Shown here: positions 32,886 to 41,835 of the stretch, in pieces
Layout of the letters: the number at the start of each line of letters is the position of its first letter
Numbering within the stretch: position 1 is the stretch's first letter
Source: Acidobacteriota bacterium
GTDB lineage: Bacteria > Acidobacteriota > Terriglobia > Acidiferrales > UBA7541
DNA: 64,000 nucleotides
Direction of reading: 5' to 3'
Assembly (NCBI GenBank): GCA_016201285.1
Contig: JACQDE010000049.1
Coordinates: 1-64,000 of the forward strand
Made by a program: the position numbers and the translations under genes
The notes under the pieces: model-generated
What the model was told of the DNA's origin: nothing
Databases searched by the model: none
What the model saw: the letters and a program-made list of their open reading frames with translations, nothing else

Positions 32886-35812
32886 CCACGGGCATTATCT
32901 GGCTGGGTCCGGTATTCGATCGGGGGGGATATGGCGCGGTCTCCCGGAATTATCTTCTGGGGCTGCAAAAGCTGGGAGTCCCAGTCCGCGTCATCAACAA
33001 CGGAGAAGTGCATCCGGACATCGATGAGACCACGGCCCGGGAACTCCTGAAACTCCGCGATGCCGACGCAGGTCCCGAGCCGGCCATCGTCGTCCACGGT
33101 CTTCCAACGCAATTCGGAGAATGGGAAAAACACGCGCCCGGGCGGGTGGCCCGGCGAATCGGCTGCACCATCTTCGAGACCGACCGCATCCCGGAGAGCT
33201 GGGTCGGCCCCTGCAACCAGATGGACGAGATTTGGGTGCCGTCGCGTTTCAACCTGGAGACATTCGCCGCCTCCGGAGTCCACCGGGAAAAATTGCGGGT
33301 GATTCCCTACGGAGTCGATACGGACTTTTTCCGTCCGGCCAATCCGGCCATTCGGCCTTTCCGCTTCGATCCCGAAGTGAAGAAATTCAAGTTTCTCTAC
33401 AACTTTGCGTTCGATTACCGCAAAGGGGCCGATCTCCTCCTGGACGCCTTTGGGCAGGAGTTTTCCGCCAACGAAGACGTGGCGCTCATCCTCAAGACCT
33501 ATCTCCCGGGGTGGTTCAACGGGAACGACAGCGGCGCCCCCCGGGATTTGAAGACGGGATTGCAGCACAGCTTCTTCGAACGAGCTACCCGGGCCCGTGA
33601 GGATTTGCCCCAGGTGATCGTGATTGATCGTCTCTGCAACGCGCGGGAACTGGCCGGACTCTATTGGGGGTGCGATGCCTACATTTCCACCGATCGCGCC
33701 AACGGCTGGGGAATGCCGTGTCTGGAGATGATGGCGCTGGGGAAGCCGGCGGCGACAATCGACTGGAGCGGCAGCACCGAGTTCATGAACCAGGAAAACA
33801 GTTTCTTGATCCGACCGACGGGCCGGCTGGTCCCGGTGGATGAACGACTCCAGAGAATCCGGCCCATTTATCAGGGACACCAGTGGGCTGAGGTCACCGT
33901 CGAAGAGGTCCGCCGTGTTCTGCGCTCCATGTACGAAAACCATGTCCTCCGGGAACAGGTCGGCGCCAGGGCCTACGCGGATGTAAAAGCACACTACATC
34001 CTGGAACGTGCGGCGGGGCACATCGTGGACACCCTTCAATGCCCCCAGGGGAAAACCTTCGCCTCTTCCGGCGTGAGGACCGGCAGCCCCAGCCAGACTC
34101 GGGGCGTGGCCAGTGCCGCCCCGCCCGACGGACCTTATTTGCGTGGCATTCATCTCTTTCTTGAGGGGCGCTTGATCGAGGCACTGCCCCTGCTCGGCGA
34201 GGCACTCCGCGAGGAAGAAACGAGCGAGCGCTGGAATGATTGGGCCACGGCCCAACTGGCCTGTGAACGGATGAGCGAAGCCGAGCAGGGCTACCGCCGC
34301 GCGCTCGAACTCGATGCGCAGAACGTGCAGGCCGCGGCCAACCTCGGCATCTTGCTGGCCGGGCTCCAGCGCAACGCTGAAGCGGTCCCCTTCCTGGAGC
34401 AGTCCGCGTTCGCAGCGGACGAGCAACAGCGGGGAGTCCTGCTGCGGCTCCTTGCGGAATGCAAGGAGCAGGCAGCTTCGCCGCCCGGACAGAGCGCCCC
34501 CGCGAAAGCGAACACAACGGCAAGCGTTCCGGCCAACGACAGCGCGAGGCCGGCGCAGAGCCGGGCTCCGGCGAGAGCACCGGACAAAAGCGCAGGCGGG
34601 AAGAATCCCGTCCGCACCAATAATCAGGCGCCGGATCCGAAAGCGACGGCGGAAGCAAAGACGGCCAGTTCTCGTAAGCAGCGAACGAGGCCGGGCATTC
34701 TCTACCGGGCGGTGGTGTATGGCGGGAGCGGCTACGCGGAAGGCAACCTGGGAATCCTGGCGGCGCTGGCACGGCACCAGGTTCCCGTGCAACTCATGCC
34801 CGTCGGGCACATGAGTGATCACAAGAAACTTCTCTCTCCCAACACGCGGGAAACGCTGCTGCGGATGGAGCAGAACCATCTGAACATCTTCAAGAGCATC
34901 TTCTACCAGTCCGCGCCAGCCTCGGACTTCGAACTCTTCGTGCGCGGGCGCTATCAGGTGGGCCACACCTTCTTCGAGACCGACGGGGTGCCGGAAGGCT
35001 GGCGCGACCGGCTGCAGGCCATGGACGAAGTCTGGGTGCGTAGTACCTTTAACCGCGAGACGTTTATTCGCGCGGGCGTGGACGAACGGCGCATCCGCGT
35101 CATCCCCGAGGGAGTGGATACGTCGGTGTACCGGCCGGGCATCCGGCCGCTGAAAATCCCCAAAGCACGGGGATTCAATTTCCTCTCGGTCTTCGACTGG
35201 CACTACCGCAAAGCGCCGGAAGTGCTGCTGCGGGCATACATGACCGAGTTCAAGGCGGACGAAGACGTCGCACTGATTCTGAAAATCTACACCATCAACG
35301 ACCCGTACTCGGACCCGGAAGCGAAGATCGCGCATTTCGTCGAGCGCGAGCTGGGGGAAACCCTGGACCACACGCCGCCGGTGATTCTGCTCGACGGATT
35401 CATCCGCAACGAGGACATGCCGCGGCTCTTTGCGGCGTCGAATGCGCTGGTGATTCCCAGCCGCGGCGAAGGCTGGGGCCGTCCCTACATGGAAGCGATG
35501 GCCTGCGAGCGGCCGGTGATCGCCACGCGTTGGAGCGCGCAGATCGACTTCCTGAACGACGAAAACAGCTTTTTGATCGAGCCGGAAGCGATTGTGTCCA
35601 CGCCGCAGGACATTGACGTGGAAAGCATGGCCGGACACCGCTGGGCGGAGCCGAGCGTGGAGCACTTGCGGAAGTTGATGCGCCAGGTGTTTTCCCGCCG
35701 GGAAGAAGCGCAGAAACGGGCGGCCCAGGCGCGGCGGGACGCCATCGAAAAATGGGATTGGAAAGTGGTCGGGCCGCAGTGGGTGACGGAATTCCAGCGG
35801 CTGCTGAGTTAG
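32882..35812 (+). CDS. Fused glycosyltransferase - TPR - glycosyltransferase
   Basis: 976 residues. GT4-type domain at about 1-390 (IFETDRIPESWV, VIPYGVDTDFFRP, FAFDYRKGADLLLDAF, NGWGMPCLEMMALGKP), TPR module at about 415-530 with SERWNDWATAQLACERM, a long Ala/Pro/Lys linker (530-600), then a second GT4 domain at 600-976 (VGHTFFETDGVPEGW, VIPEGVDTSVYRP, RGEGWGRPYMEAMACERP). Both halves have the C-terminal nucleotide-sugar E-x7-E type motif. It probably transfers two successive sugars in the flagellin-linked glycan, with the TPR binding the acceptor. ATG overlaps the upstream stop by 4 bases. No transmembrane helices, so cytosolic. Confidence 0.85.
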   Translation: MTTGIIWLGPVFDRGGYGAVSRNYLLGLQKLGVPVRVINNGEVHPDIDETTARELLKLRDADAGPEPAIVVHGLPTQFGEWEKHAPGRVARRIGCTIFETDRIPESWVGPCNQMDEIWVPSRFNLETFAASGVHREKLRVIPYGVDTDFFRPANPAIRPFRFDPEVKKFKFLYNFAFDYRKGADLLLDAFGQEFSANEDVALILKTYLPGWFNGNDSGAPRDLKTGLQHSFFERATRAREDLPQVIVIDRLCNARELAGLYWGCDAYISTDRANGWGMPCLEMMALGKPAATIDWSGSTEFMNQENSFLIRPTGRLVPVDERLQRIRPIYQGHQWAEVTVEEVRRVLRSMYENHVLREQVGARAYADVKAHYILERAAGHIVDTLQCPQGKTFASSGVRTGSPSQTRGVASAAPPDGPYLRGIHLFLEGRLIEALPLLGEALREEETSERWNDWATAQLACERMSEAEQGYRRALELDAQNVQAAANLGILLAGLQRNAEAVPFLEQSAFAADEQQRGVLLRLLAECKEQAASPPGQSAPAKANTTASVPANDSARPAQSRAPARAPDKSAGGKNPVRTNNQAPDPKATAEAKTASSRKQRTRPGILYRAVVYGGSGYAEGNLGILAALARHQVPVQLMPVGHMSDHKKLLSPNTRETLLRMEQNHLNIFKSIFYQSAPASDFELFVRGRYQVGHTFFETDGVPEGWRDRLQAMDEVWVRSTFNRETFIRAGVDERRIRVIPEGVDTSVYRPGIRPLKIPKARGFNFLSVFDWHYRKAPEVLLRAYMTEFKADEDVALILKIYTINDPYSDPEAKIAHFVERELGETLDHTPPVILLDGFIRNEDMPRLFAASNALVIPSRGEGWGRPYMEAMACERPVIATRWSAQIDFLNDENSFLIEPEAIVSTPQDIDVESMAGHRWAEPSVEHLRKLMRQVFSRREEAQKRAAQARRDAIEKWDWKVVGPQWVTEFQRLLS

Positions 35813-35833
35813 GAACGGGAGCGAGGAGCGAGC

Positions 35834-38152
35834 GTGTCCATTTACGTCGTTGATCCCAATGCACTGGAGCTGAAGGCGGCCTATGAGCGCAGCCTAACGG
35901 TGGCTCTGGCCACCGACGCGCCGGTGGCGACCGTGCAAAAGGAAATCCGCAGCGTAGCCGACCGGATGACCACCGCCGACCTCGCCGGCGTGTGGGCGGG
36001 CAAGCTGCCCGCAGGCGCGCAGGGCGCCGTGGTGTGGCTGGGGGGTGATCAACTGCGGCATGGATCTGCTGCGGGAATTCGCCGGCACATCTTGAAACCC
36101 GGGCAGCGCAGCTTTGTACCCGTTCACCTGCCGTGCACCGTGGACCTCGACTGGGTCGGCATCCAGCCGCGCTGGTATTCCGAAGGCGAGCATGAAGATT
36201 GTCTGTATTTTGGCGCGCGCGTGGACGGCACAACGGCGCCATCCGCACGGGCACGCGCGGCACTGGAAAGCAACGGAGAACCGTGGTCGCGGCTCTACCT
36301 GGCGCTTTTGAACGAGCGGGCGCAGCCCGGCAGCGGCGTTGAAACGCTGGCCGGAATTGCCTTTGGCGGCAGCGTGCACCAGACAATTGCTTCCCTGGCG
36401 CTGCGCAACCTCGCGCTGGTAGCCGTCCGCGCGGGCGAGATGGAGCGGGCCATCGAACTTCTCGCAGGGGGAATGCAGTCGTATCCGGGATATGCGGAGC
36501 TGCCGTTCCTCGCGGCATACGTCTCCCTGCTTCAACACCGGCCGCAGGAAGCGGTGGCCTACCTCGAGGAAGCGACGAAGACATCGGACCCGCACTACGC
36601 CGGCAGCGGCGGGGAATCTTCCTACCGGGCGCACTGGCTGGTGGGCGTGATGAGCGACATCTCCGGCAATCAGCGGGTATCCGTGCATCACTACATGACC
36701 GGCGTGCGCTGCCAGCCGGCATTCGAGCCATCGGTCGTAGGCCTGTTGCGCCAGCGCCTGCCCGGGCACGAAATGGAGCATCTCCACTGGGTACTGACCG
36801 CGCTGGCACGGCGTGAGCCCAAGTACACCGAACCGATTTTCTATTTCCTGCTGCTGCACCGCGCTTTCGACGCCGCGGAGCGCATGGTGCACACGTTCCC
36901 GCTGCCCAACCCGACTCGCGAGCGGCTCCGCGCACAGCTCGCCGGCGTATCCGGCCACTTCCGCACCGGGGCAGGGACAAACGGTGCCAAGCCCGGAGTC
37001 AGCCTGACAGGACCCCTGTTTGTGTTGTCCAGCCTGGCGCGCATCAACCGCGAGATTGGTACGGCGATTGTCGATGCGCCGGATCTGGATGCCTCGCTCG
37101 AGCCGCATGGTCTTGCCACGATGAAACCGCAGACGGTTCCGAACGGCGAACGGCTCGCCGATGCGATGCTGCGCATTCCGCAGGGACTGGGGCTCACCAT
37201 CCGCCACCACTGGCCGCCGGACTTCCGCCGTCCGTCCGCCGGCAAGCTGGCCATCGTGCTGCCCTGGGAATTCGGCGCGATCCCGCGGCCCTGGGTGGAA
37301 CAGATCGAGCAGAATGTGGACGAGATGTGGGTTCTCTCGGATTTCACCCGGCGCGTGCTGGTGCGCTGTGGTGTCCGCCCGGAAAAAGTGCACGTAATCC
37401 CCTGCGGCGTGGACACCACCGTGTTCACCCCGCAGGGACCTGCCTGGAGGCCTGAAGGGAGCCGGGGCTTCGAGTTCCTGTTTGTCGGCGGCGCTATCCC
37501 GCGCAAGGGGATCGATGTCCTGCTGAAGGCTTACAAGATGGCGTTCAGCGCGGACGACGACGTGACGCTGGTCGTACAGGACTGCACCTCGCAAAGCTTC
37601 TATGCGCACTCCAGCGTCGTTCAGCAGTTCCAGCAGGCGGCGAAAAAAGGAAAATCGCCGCACATCGTGGCGCTGACCGAAGAAGTGGACGACGCGCGAC
37701 TGGCCGCGCTCTACCGCGGCTGCGACGCTTTCGTGCTGCCTTACCGGGGAGAAGGCTTCGGCCTGCCGCTCGCGGAAGCGATGGCGTGCGGAAAACCGGT
37801 GATCACGACGGGCCGGGGACCCGCGACGGAGTTCTGCCCGCCCGAACACACTTACTTCATTTTCGCGCAGGAGGTCGTGGTACCCGAAGATCCGCCGCCA
37901 TTGGGCGAACCGGCGGCCGAGTTCACCTGGTTCGAACCGGACGCCGAGGAACTGGCGCGCACCATGCGTCACGTGTTCGAGCACCGCGAGGAAGCCCGGC
38001 AGCGCGGGGCGGCTGCCGGCGAACAGATCCGCGCCAGCCACAACTGGGCGCGGGTGCGAGCGCAGTATCTCGAACGAATCCGGCATCTCGCCGGCGCGGC
38101 AGCCGCGCCGAACTCCCGCGGATGCGCCGTCGCGTGCGTGGTGGAGGCATGA
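35834..38152 (+). CDS. TPR-like domain fused to a GT4 glycosyltransferase
   Basis: 772 residues from GTG 35834 (GGGAGCGAGGAGC upstream). N-terminal part (1-170) unrecognised; helical TPR-like repeats at about 185-330; GT4 domain at about 410-750 with VIPCGVDTTVFTP, VGGAIPRKGIDVLLKAY and YRGEGFGLPLAEAMACGKPVITT (donor-binding E-x7-E). It is close in sequence style to the second GT domain of the preceding gene, suggesting duplication. Overlaps the next gene by 4 bases (ATGA). Likely another step in the same glycan. Confidence 0.8.
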   Translation: MSIYVVDPNALELKAAYERSLTVALATDAPVATVQKEIRSVADRMTTADLAGVWAGKLPAGAQGAVVWLGGDQLRHGSAAGIRRHILKPGQRSFVPVHLPCTVDLDWVGIQPRWYSEGEHEDCLYFGARVDGTTAPSARARAALESNGEPWSRLYLALLNERAQPGSGVETLAGIAFGGSVHQTIASLALRNLALVAVRAGEMERAIELLAGGMQSYPGYAELPFLAAYVSLLQHRPQEAVAYLEEATKTSDPHYAGSGGESSYRAHWLVGVMSDISGNQRVSVHHYMTGVRCQPAFEPSVVGLLRQRLPGHEMEHLHWVLTALARREPKYTEPIFYFLLLHRAFDAAERMVHTFPLPNPTRERLRAQLAGVSGHFRTGAGTNGAKPGVSLTGPLFVLSSLARINREIGTAIVDAPDLDASLEPHGLATMKPQTVPNGERLADAMLRIPQGLGLTIRHHWPPDFRRPSAGKLAIVLPWEFGAIPRPWVEQIEQNVDEMWVLSDFTRRVLVRCGVRPEKVHVIPCGVDTTVFTPQGPAWRPEGSRGFEFLFVGGAIPRKGIDVLLKAYKMAFSADDDVTLVVQDCTSQSFYAHSSVVQQFQQAAKKGKSPHIVALTEEVDDARLAALYRGCDAFVLPYRGEGFGLPLAEAMACGKPVITTGRGPATEFCPPEHTYFIFAQEVVVPEDPPPLGEPAAEFTWFEPDAEELARTMRHVFEHREEARQRGAAAGEQIRASHNWARVRAQYLERIRHLAGAAAAPNSRGCAVACVVEA

Positions 38153-39519
38153 TGCCGACCCTGGCTCTCTCCATGATCGTGCGCGACGCGGCGGCCGACC
38201 TGCCAGCGTGCCTGGAAAGCGTGCGCGGCGTGGCGGACGAAATTGTCGTTGCGGACACCGGGTCGAAGGACGGCACGCCAGAGGTTGCCTCGCAGCTCGG
38301 CGCGCGCGTGATTTCGATTCCGTGGGAGAACGATTTTGCCAGGGCACGGAACCTGGCACTCGGGCCGGTGCAGTCCAATTGGGTGCTCTCCATGGACGCG
38401 GACGAGCGACTGGACCCGGCAGCGAAGCAGGCTCTGCCGGGCCTGCTGCGCGGCGACGCCGCCGGGTATCTGGTGACCATTCGCAACTACGTGGTGAGCG
38501 CGAACGAGCGCGTGTGGGACCGGCCGGCGAAGAAGAACGACTCTTCCCTGCCGGCGGCGAAACCGTACCCGGCATACGTGGAGCACGACAACGTGCGGCT
38601 CTTCCGCCGCGATCCGGAAATCTATTTCGTCGGGCGCGTGCACGAAAGCGTGGGGCCGCGCGTGGAAGCCATCGGCCGGAATCTGAAGCGGGCCAATTTT
38701 TTCCTCCACCACTTCGGCATGGTGGCGGACGCAGCGACGCGCACAAGAAAAAACATTTTCTACCGCGAGCTGGGCCGGCAAAAAGTCCAGGAGATGCCGA
38801 AAAACGCGCAGGCGCACTTCGAACTCGGCATTGTGGAACTGGACAACTTCCACAACGAGGCTGAAGCAATTGCCTGTTTCGAGCGGGCGTGCCAGCTCAA
38901 CCCGCGGCTCACGGTGGCCTGGTTTTTCCGGGGAGTGGCGCAGGTACGGCTGGGCCAGTACCGCGAGGCGATCGAGAGCCTGCGCGAAGCCGAGTCTCGC
39001 GGACACCGCACGCCGCTCCTGACGGAGATGCAGGGCGATGCACATTACAACCTGGGCGAGTTCGAGGCGGCGGCACGCTGCTACCGGCGGGCTTTTGAGG
39101 CCGCGCGCGCGCCGGAGCTGGAGAGCAAGCTGGGCCAGGCGGACGTGCGCTGCGGGCGCACCGAACCGGGCCTCAACCGCCTGCGGCGCGCCGCACAACA
39201 GGCGCCGGAATCGGCAGAGATCCACGACCGGCTGATCGCGGCGGCGGTGTGGAAAGGGCGGCTGCGCGATGCGGCGGAAGCAGCCGAAACAAAATTGAAT
39301 GCGGTGCGGCCGCAGCCGGGCGATTTTCGCCGCGCCGCGAGCATCCGCGCGCAGACCAATGAATGGGAACGCGTCATCGAGATTTTGAGATCCGGCCTGC
39401 GTCAGTTCCCGCAGGACCACGACCTTAGTCTTTGCCTCGCTGAGGCGGAGACCGAACAGAGCGGACTATCCGCCAATTTCACTGAAGGAGAAAACTATGG
39501 CACTCAGCATCCTGAATAA
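38149..39519 (+). CDS. GT2-family glycosyltransferase with C-terminal TPR repeats
   Basis: 456 residues from ATG 38149 (GGAGGC upstream). GT2 (GT-A fold) domain at about 1-215: LSMIVRDAAADLPACLESV, ADTGSKDGT, and the metal-binding DxD in MDADER. Residues 220-450 are TPR repeats (AHFELGIVELDNFHNEAEA, YNLGEFEAAARCYRRAF). GT2-TPR proteins of this layout commonly act on protein or oligosaccharide acceptors. The last 23 bases overlap the flagellin coding start, an unusual direct coupling that argues flagellin is the acceptor. Confidence 0.85.
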   Translation: MMPTLALSMIVRDAAADLPACLESVRGVADEIVVADTGSKDGTPEVASQLGARVISIPWENDFARARNLALGPVQSNWVLSMDADERLDPAAKQALPGLLRGDAAGYLVTIRNYVVSANERVWDRPAKKNDSSLPAAKPYPAYVEHDNVRLFRRDPEIYFVGRVHESVGPRVEAIGRNLKRANFFLHHFGMVADAATRTRKNIFYRELGRQKVQEMPKNAQAHFELGIVELDNFHNEAEAIACFERACQLNPRLTVAWFFRGVAQVRLGQYREAIESLREAESRGHRTPLLTEMQGDAHYNLGEFEAAARCYRRAFEAARAPELESKLGQADVRCGRTEPGLNRLRRAAQQAPESAEIHDRLIAAAVWKGRLRDAAEAAETKLNAVRPQPGDFRRAASIRAQTNEWERVIEILRSGLRQFPQDHDLSLCLAEAETEQSGLSANFTEGENYGTQHPE

Positions 39520-40330
39520 CATCGCGTCTCTGGCAGCGAGAAACCAGCTCCAGATCACGGGAGCCGGACTGCAAAGCACGTTGTTCCGGCTTTCATCCGG
39601 ATCGCGCATCAACACCGGCGCGGACGACGCCGTGGGCCTGGCCATCGCCGACGGCCTGCGCGCGAACGTCACCGCGCTTTCGCAGTCGGCGCGGAACGCC
39701 AGCGACGGCGTGGGCCAATTGCAGGTGGCCGACGGCGCGCTGGCGCAGGTGACCAACCTGCTCAACCGCGCCATCACTCTGGGTACGCAGGCTTCCACCG
39801 GCACGGTGAGCAGCTCGCAGCGCACCGCATTGAACTCAGAGTTCACCGCAATCAAGGCCGAAATCGACCGCATCGGCGTGAATACCACCTTCAACGGCAG
39901 CTCGGTGTTCAGCGCCAGCACGACCTCGATTTTCCTGTCCGACGCGGCGTCGAACAGCACCATCGCGGTGAGCGTCGGGGCGCTGTCCAGCTCCGCCATC
40001 GGCACCACCTCGCCCGTGAACCTGAGCGTTGACGACCTGACCACCGCAGCGAACGCCACCACTGCGCTGGCCAATATGAACACGGCGGTAGCCAACGTGG
40101 CCTCGATCCGTGGCACGCTGGGCGCCTCCATCAACCGGCTCCAATCAGCGGTGAACGTAATCAACAACCAGGTACAGAACCTGACCGCTGCCGAGGACGG
40201 CATCCGCGCTGCGGACATCGCGCAGGAAGTGGCCAACCTGACGCGGTTCTCCATCCTGAACCAGACCGGTGTCTCCGCGCTGGCGCAGGCCAACTCGCAA
40301 CAGCAGAGCGTACTGCAACTGCTCAAGTAG
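39497..40330 (+). CDS. fliC: Flagellin 1
   Basis: 277 residues from ATG 39497 (AAGGAG 7 bases upstream, inside the preceding gene). The N-terminal D0/D1 helix (LQSTLFRLSSGSRIN, GLAIADGLRANV) and C-terminal D1/D0 helix (ADIAQEVANLTRFSILNQTG ... QQQSVLQLL) are canonical; the surface domain is short, making this a small flagellin. It is about 87% identical to flagellin 2. No signal peptide; exported by the flagellar type III path. It is rich in Ser/Thr in the centre (about 120-190), the usual glycosylation surface. No separate promoter was seen. Confidence 0.95.
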   Translation: MALSILNNIASLAARNQLQITGAGLQSTLFRLSSGSRINTGADDAVGLAIADGLRANVTALSQSARNASDGVGQLQVADGALAQVTNLLNRAITLGTQASTGTVSSSQRTALNSEFTAIKAEIDRIGVNTTFNGSSVFSASTTSIFLSDAASNSTIAVSVGALSSSAIGTTSPVNLSVDDLTTAANATTALANMNTAVANVASIRGTLGASINRLQSAVNVINNQVQNLTAAEDGIRAADIAQEVANLTRFSILNQTGVSALAQANSQQQSVLQLLK

Positions 40331-40343
40331 GCGTAGTGGAAGA

Positions 40344-40377
40344 GCGGGCGCGGGCCTGGAATTGAGGCCCCGCCCGC
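40344..40377 (+). terminator. Hairpin after flagellin 1
   Basis: GCGGGCG plus GGGCCT pairs with AGGCCC plus CGCCCGC (one bulged C), 7-base loop, 13 bases after the stop. No T-run; may terminate or protect the abundant flagellin mRNA. Confidence 0.55.
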
Positions 40378-40433
40378 AACCCACTGCAAATGCAGCACGT
40401 TAGCAGCGGCCTCTGCATGTAGAGGCTGCTGGT

Positions 40434-40460
40434 TAAAGAAGTCTTGGCAGGCGCCGATGA
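40434..40460 (+). promoter_or_regulatory. Sigma-28 (FliA) promoter of flagellin 2
   Basis: TAAA (40434-40437), 15 bases, GCCGATGA (40453-40460): perfect -35 and seven of eight -10 bases at the exact consensus spacing. It lies 130 bases before the flagellin 2 ATG. Confidence 0.8.
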
Positions 40461-40590
40461 GGTGGCTTGGCAGGCAGAAGAGCGCAGACCCCGTTCCGTA
40501 GGTCGGCACGGGCGCCGGCGGGAGCCGTAACACTCCCCGGGCGATGGCTCTCCGCCGAAAACGCATCTTGCGTACGAAAGGAGCCACCAC

Positions 40591-41424
40591 ATGGCACTCT
40601 CAATTCTGAATAACATCCCGTCACTGGCAGCGAGTAACCAGCTGTCCATCACGGGTGCGAACCTCCAGAGCACGCTGTTCCGACTCTCTTCGGGCTCGCG
40701 CATTAACTCCGGCGCGGACGACGCGGCGGGGTTGGCGATCGCCGATGGGTTGCGCGCGAACGTCACCGGGCTTTCGCAGTCCGCCCGGAACGCCAACGAC
40801 GGCGTCGGGCAACTCCAGGTTGCCGACGGCGCGCTGGCGCAGGTGACCAACCTGCTCAACCGCGCTGTGACCCTGGCCACGGAAGCCTCCACGGGCACCG
40901 TGAGCAGCTCGCAGCGGACCGCGTTGAACTCCGAGTTCGTCTCGATCAAGGCGGAAATCGACCGCATCGGCTCGAAGACCACGTTCAACGGCACCTCGGT
41001 GTTCAGCGCCACCGCGACCTCGATCTTCCTGTCCGACGCTTCATCGAACAGCACGATCGCGGTGACCGTCGGCGCACTCTCCAGTTCGGCCATCGGTTCC
41101 AGTTCCCCGGTGGACCTGAGCGTCAACGACTTGACCACGGCCGCCAACGCGACCACGGCCCTGGGCAACATCAACACGGCTATCCAGCGCGTGGCGTCGG
41201 ATCGCGGCACCGTCGGCGCTTCGATCAACCGGCTCCAGGCAGCCGTCAACGTCATAAACAACCAGGTGCAGAACCTGACCGCAGCCGAGGACGGCATCCG
41301 CGCCGCGGATATCGCCCAGGAAGTGGCGAACCTCACCCGGTTCTCCATCCTGAACCAGACGGGCATTTCCGCGCTGGCGCAGGCCAACTCGCATCAGCAG
41401 AGCGTTCTGGCCCTGCTCCGATAG
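40591..41424 (+). CDS. fliC: Flagellin 2
   Basis: 277 residues from ATG 40591 (AAAGGAGCCACC upstream). Same length as flagellin 1 with about 36 substitutions scattered through the protein and no insertions or deletions, so a recent tandem duplication. Conserved terminal helices for D0/D1 assembly; short central domain. Unlike flagellin 1, it has its own strong sigma-28 promoter, so it is probably the main late-expressed filament subunit. Confidence 0.96.
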   Translation: MALSILNNIPSLAASNQLSITGANLQSTLFRLSSGSRINSGADDAAGLAIADGLRANVTGLSQSARNANDGVGQLQVADGALAQVTNLLNRAVTLATEASTGTVSSSQRTALNSEFVSIKAEIDRIGSKTTFNGTSVFSATATSIFLSDASSNSTIAVTVGALSSSAIGSSSPVDLSVNDLTTAANATTALGNINTAIQRVASDRGTVGASINRLQAAVNVINNQVQNLTAAEDGIRAADIAQEVANLTRFSILNQTGISALAQANSHQQSVLALLR

Positions 41425-41446
41425 GCCAGGCAAACCAGAGGCCGAA

Positions 41447-41466
41447 GGGGCCCCCTCGGGGGCCCC
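41447..41466 (+). terminator. Strong hairpin after flagellin 2
   Basis: GGGGCCCC (41447-41454) and GGGGCCCC (41459-41466) form a perfect GC stem with a 4-base loop, 22 bases after the stop. No T-run; partial termination before flaG is likely. Confidence 0.6.
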
Positions 41467-41487
41467 AACGCCTGAAGGTGTAGAACA

Positions 41488-41820
41488 ATGCGGATCGAGC
41501 CAGAAGTGCAGTCCGCCGGCCCCGCGGAAGTCCAGGGCAAAGGGACGCCAGCCCCGCAGCGCGCGGGTCCACCCCCGAGTACGCCCGCCCATAATGAAGT
41601 GGCCGCCAAGATGGCCCGCGAAAGCGAGCCCGCCGCCCACGCCCTCAGCATCCGTCTGGACAACAACAAGCGGGTTGTGTACCAAGTCATCGACCAGCAG
41701 ACCGGAAAGGTCGTGCGCCAGGTGCCCGCGAAGGAAGTGCTGGAAGCAGCGCACAGCGTGGAACAGTACCTGCGCGCGGTGGAATCCAAGGAACACCGGA
41801 CAGTGGACATCACGTCCTAG
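41488..41820 (+). CDS. flaG: FlaG family protein
   Basis: 110 residues. C-terminal FlaG domain at about 50-105: LSIRLDNNKRVVYQVIDQQ and VVRQVPAKEVLEAAHSVE, preceded by a Pro/Ala-rich flexible part. FlaG proteins influence filament length in some bacteria and lie between flagellin and fliD, exactly as here. fliD starts 15 bases later, in the same operon. Confidence 0.9.
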   Translation: MRIEPEVQSAGPAEVQGKGTPAPQRAGPPPSTPAHNEVAAKMARESEPAAHALSIRLDNNKRVVYQVIDQQTGKVVRQVPAKEVLEAAHSVEQYLRAVESKEHRTVDITS

Positions 41821-41835
41821 GAGCGCGAAGAAGCG

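Larger units (their letters stand above)
40331..40590. other. Region between the two flagellin genes
   Basis: 260 bases with the flagellin 1 hairpin (40344-40377) and the sigma-28 promoter of flagellin 2 (40434-40460); the leader is about 120 bases with no open frame. Confidence 0.7.

Noticed and set aside
32843-38869. Very long open frames (over 900 codons) on the reverse strand opposite the glycosyltransferase genes
   Set aside because: They are arginine/histidine/proline-rich reverse shadows of GC-rich genes, without ribosome sites or known motifs.
39300-39496. Search for a sigma-28 promoter in front of flagellin 1
   Set aside because: No TAAA-N15-CGAT pattern was found inside the end of the GT2 gene; only GC-rich partial matches.
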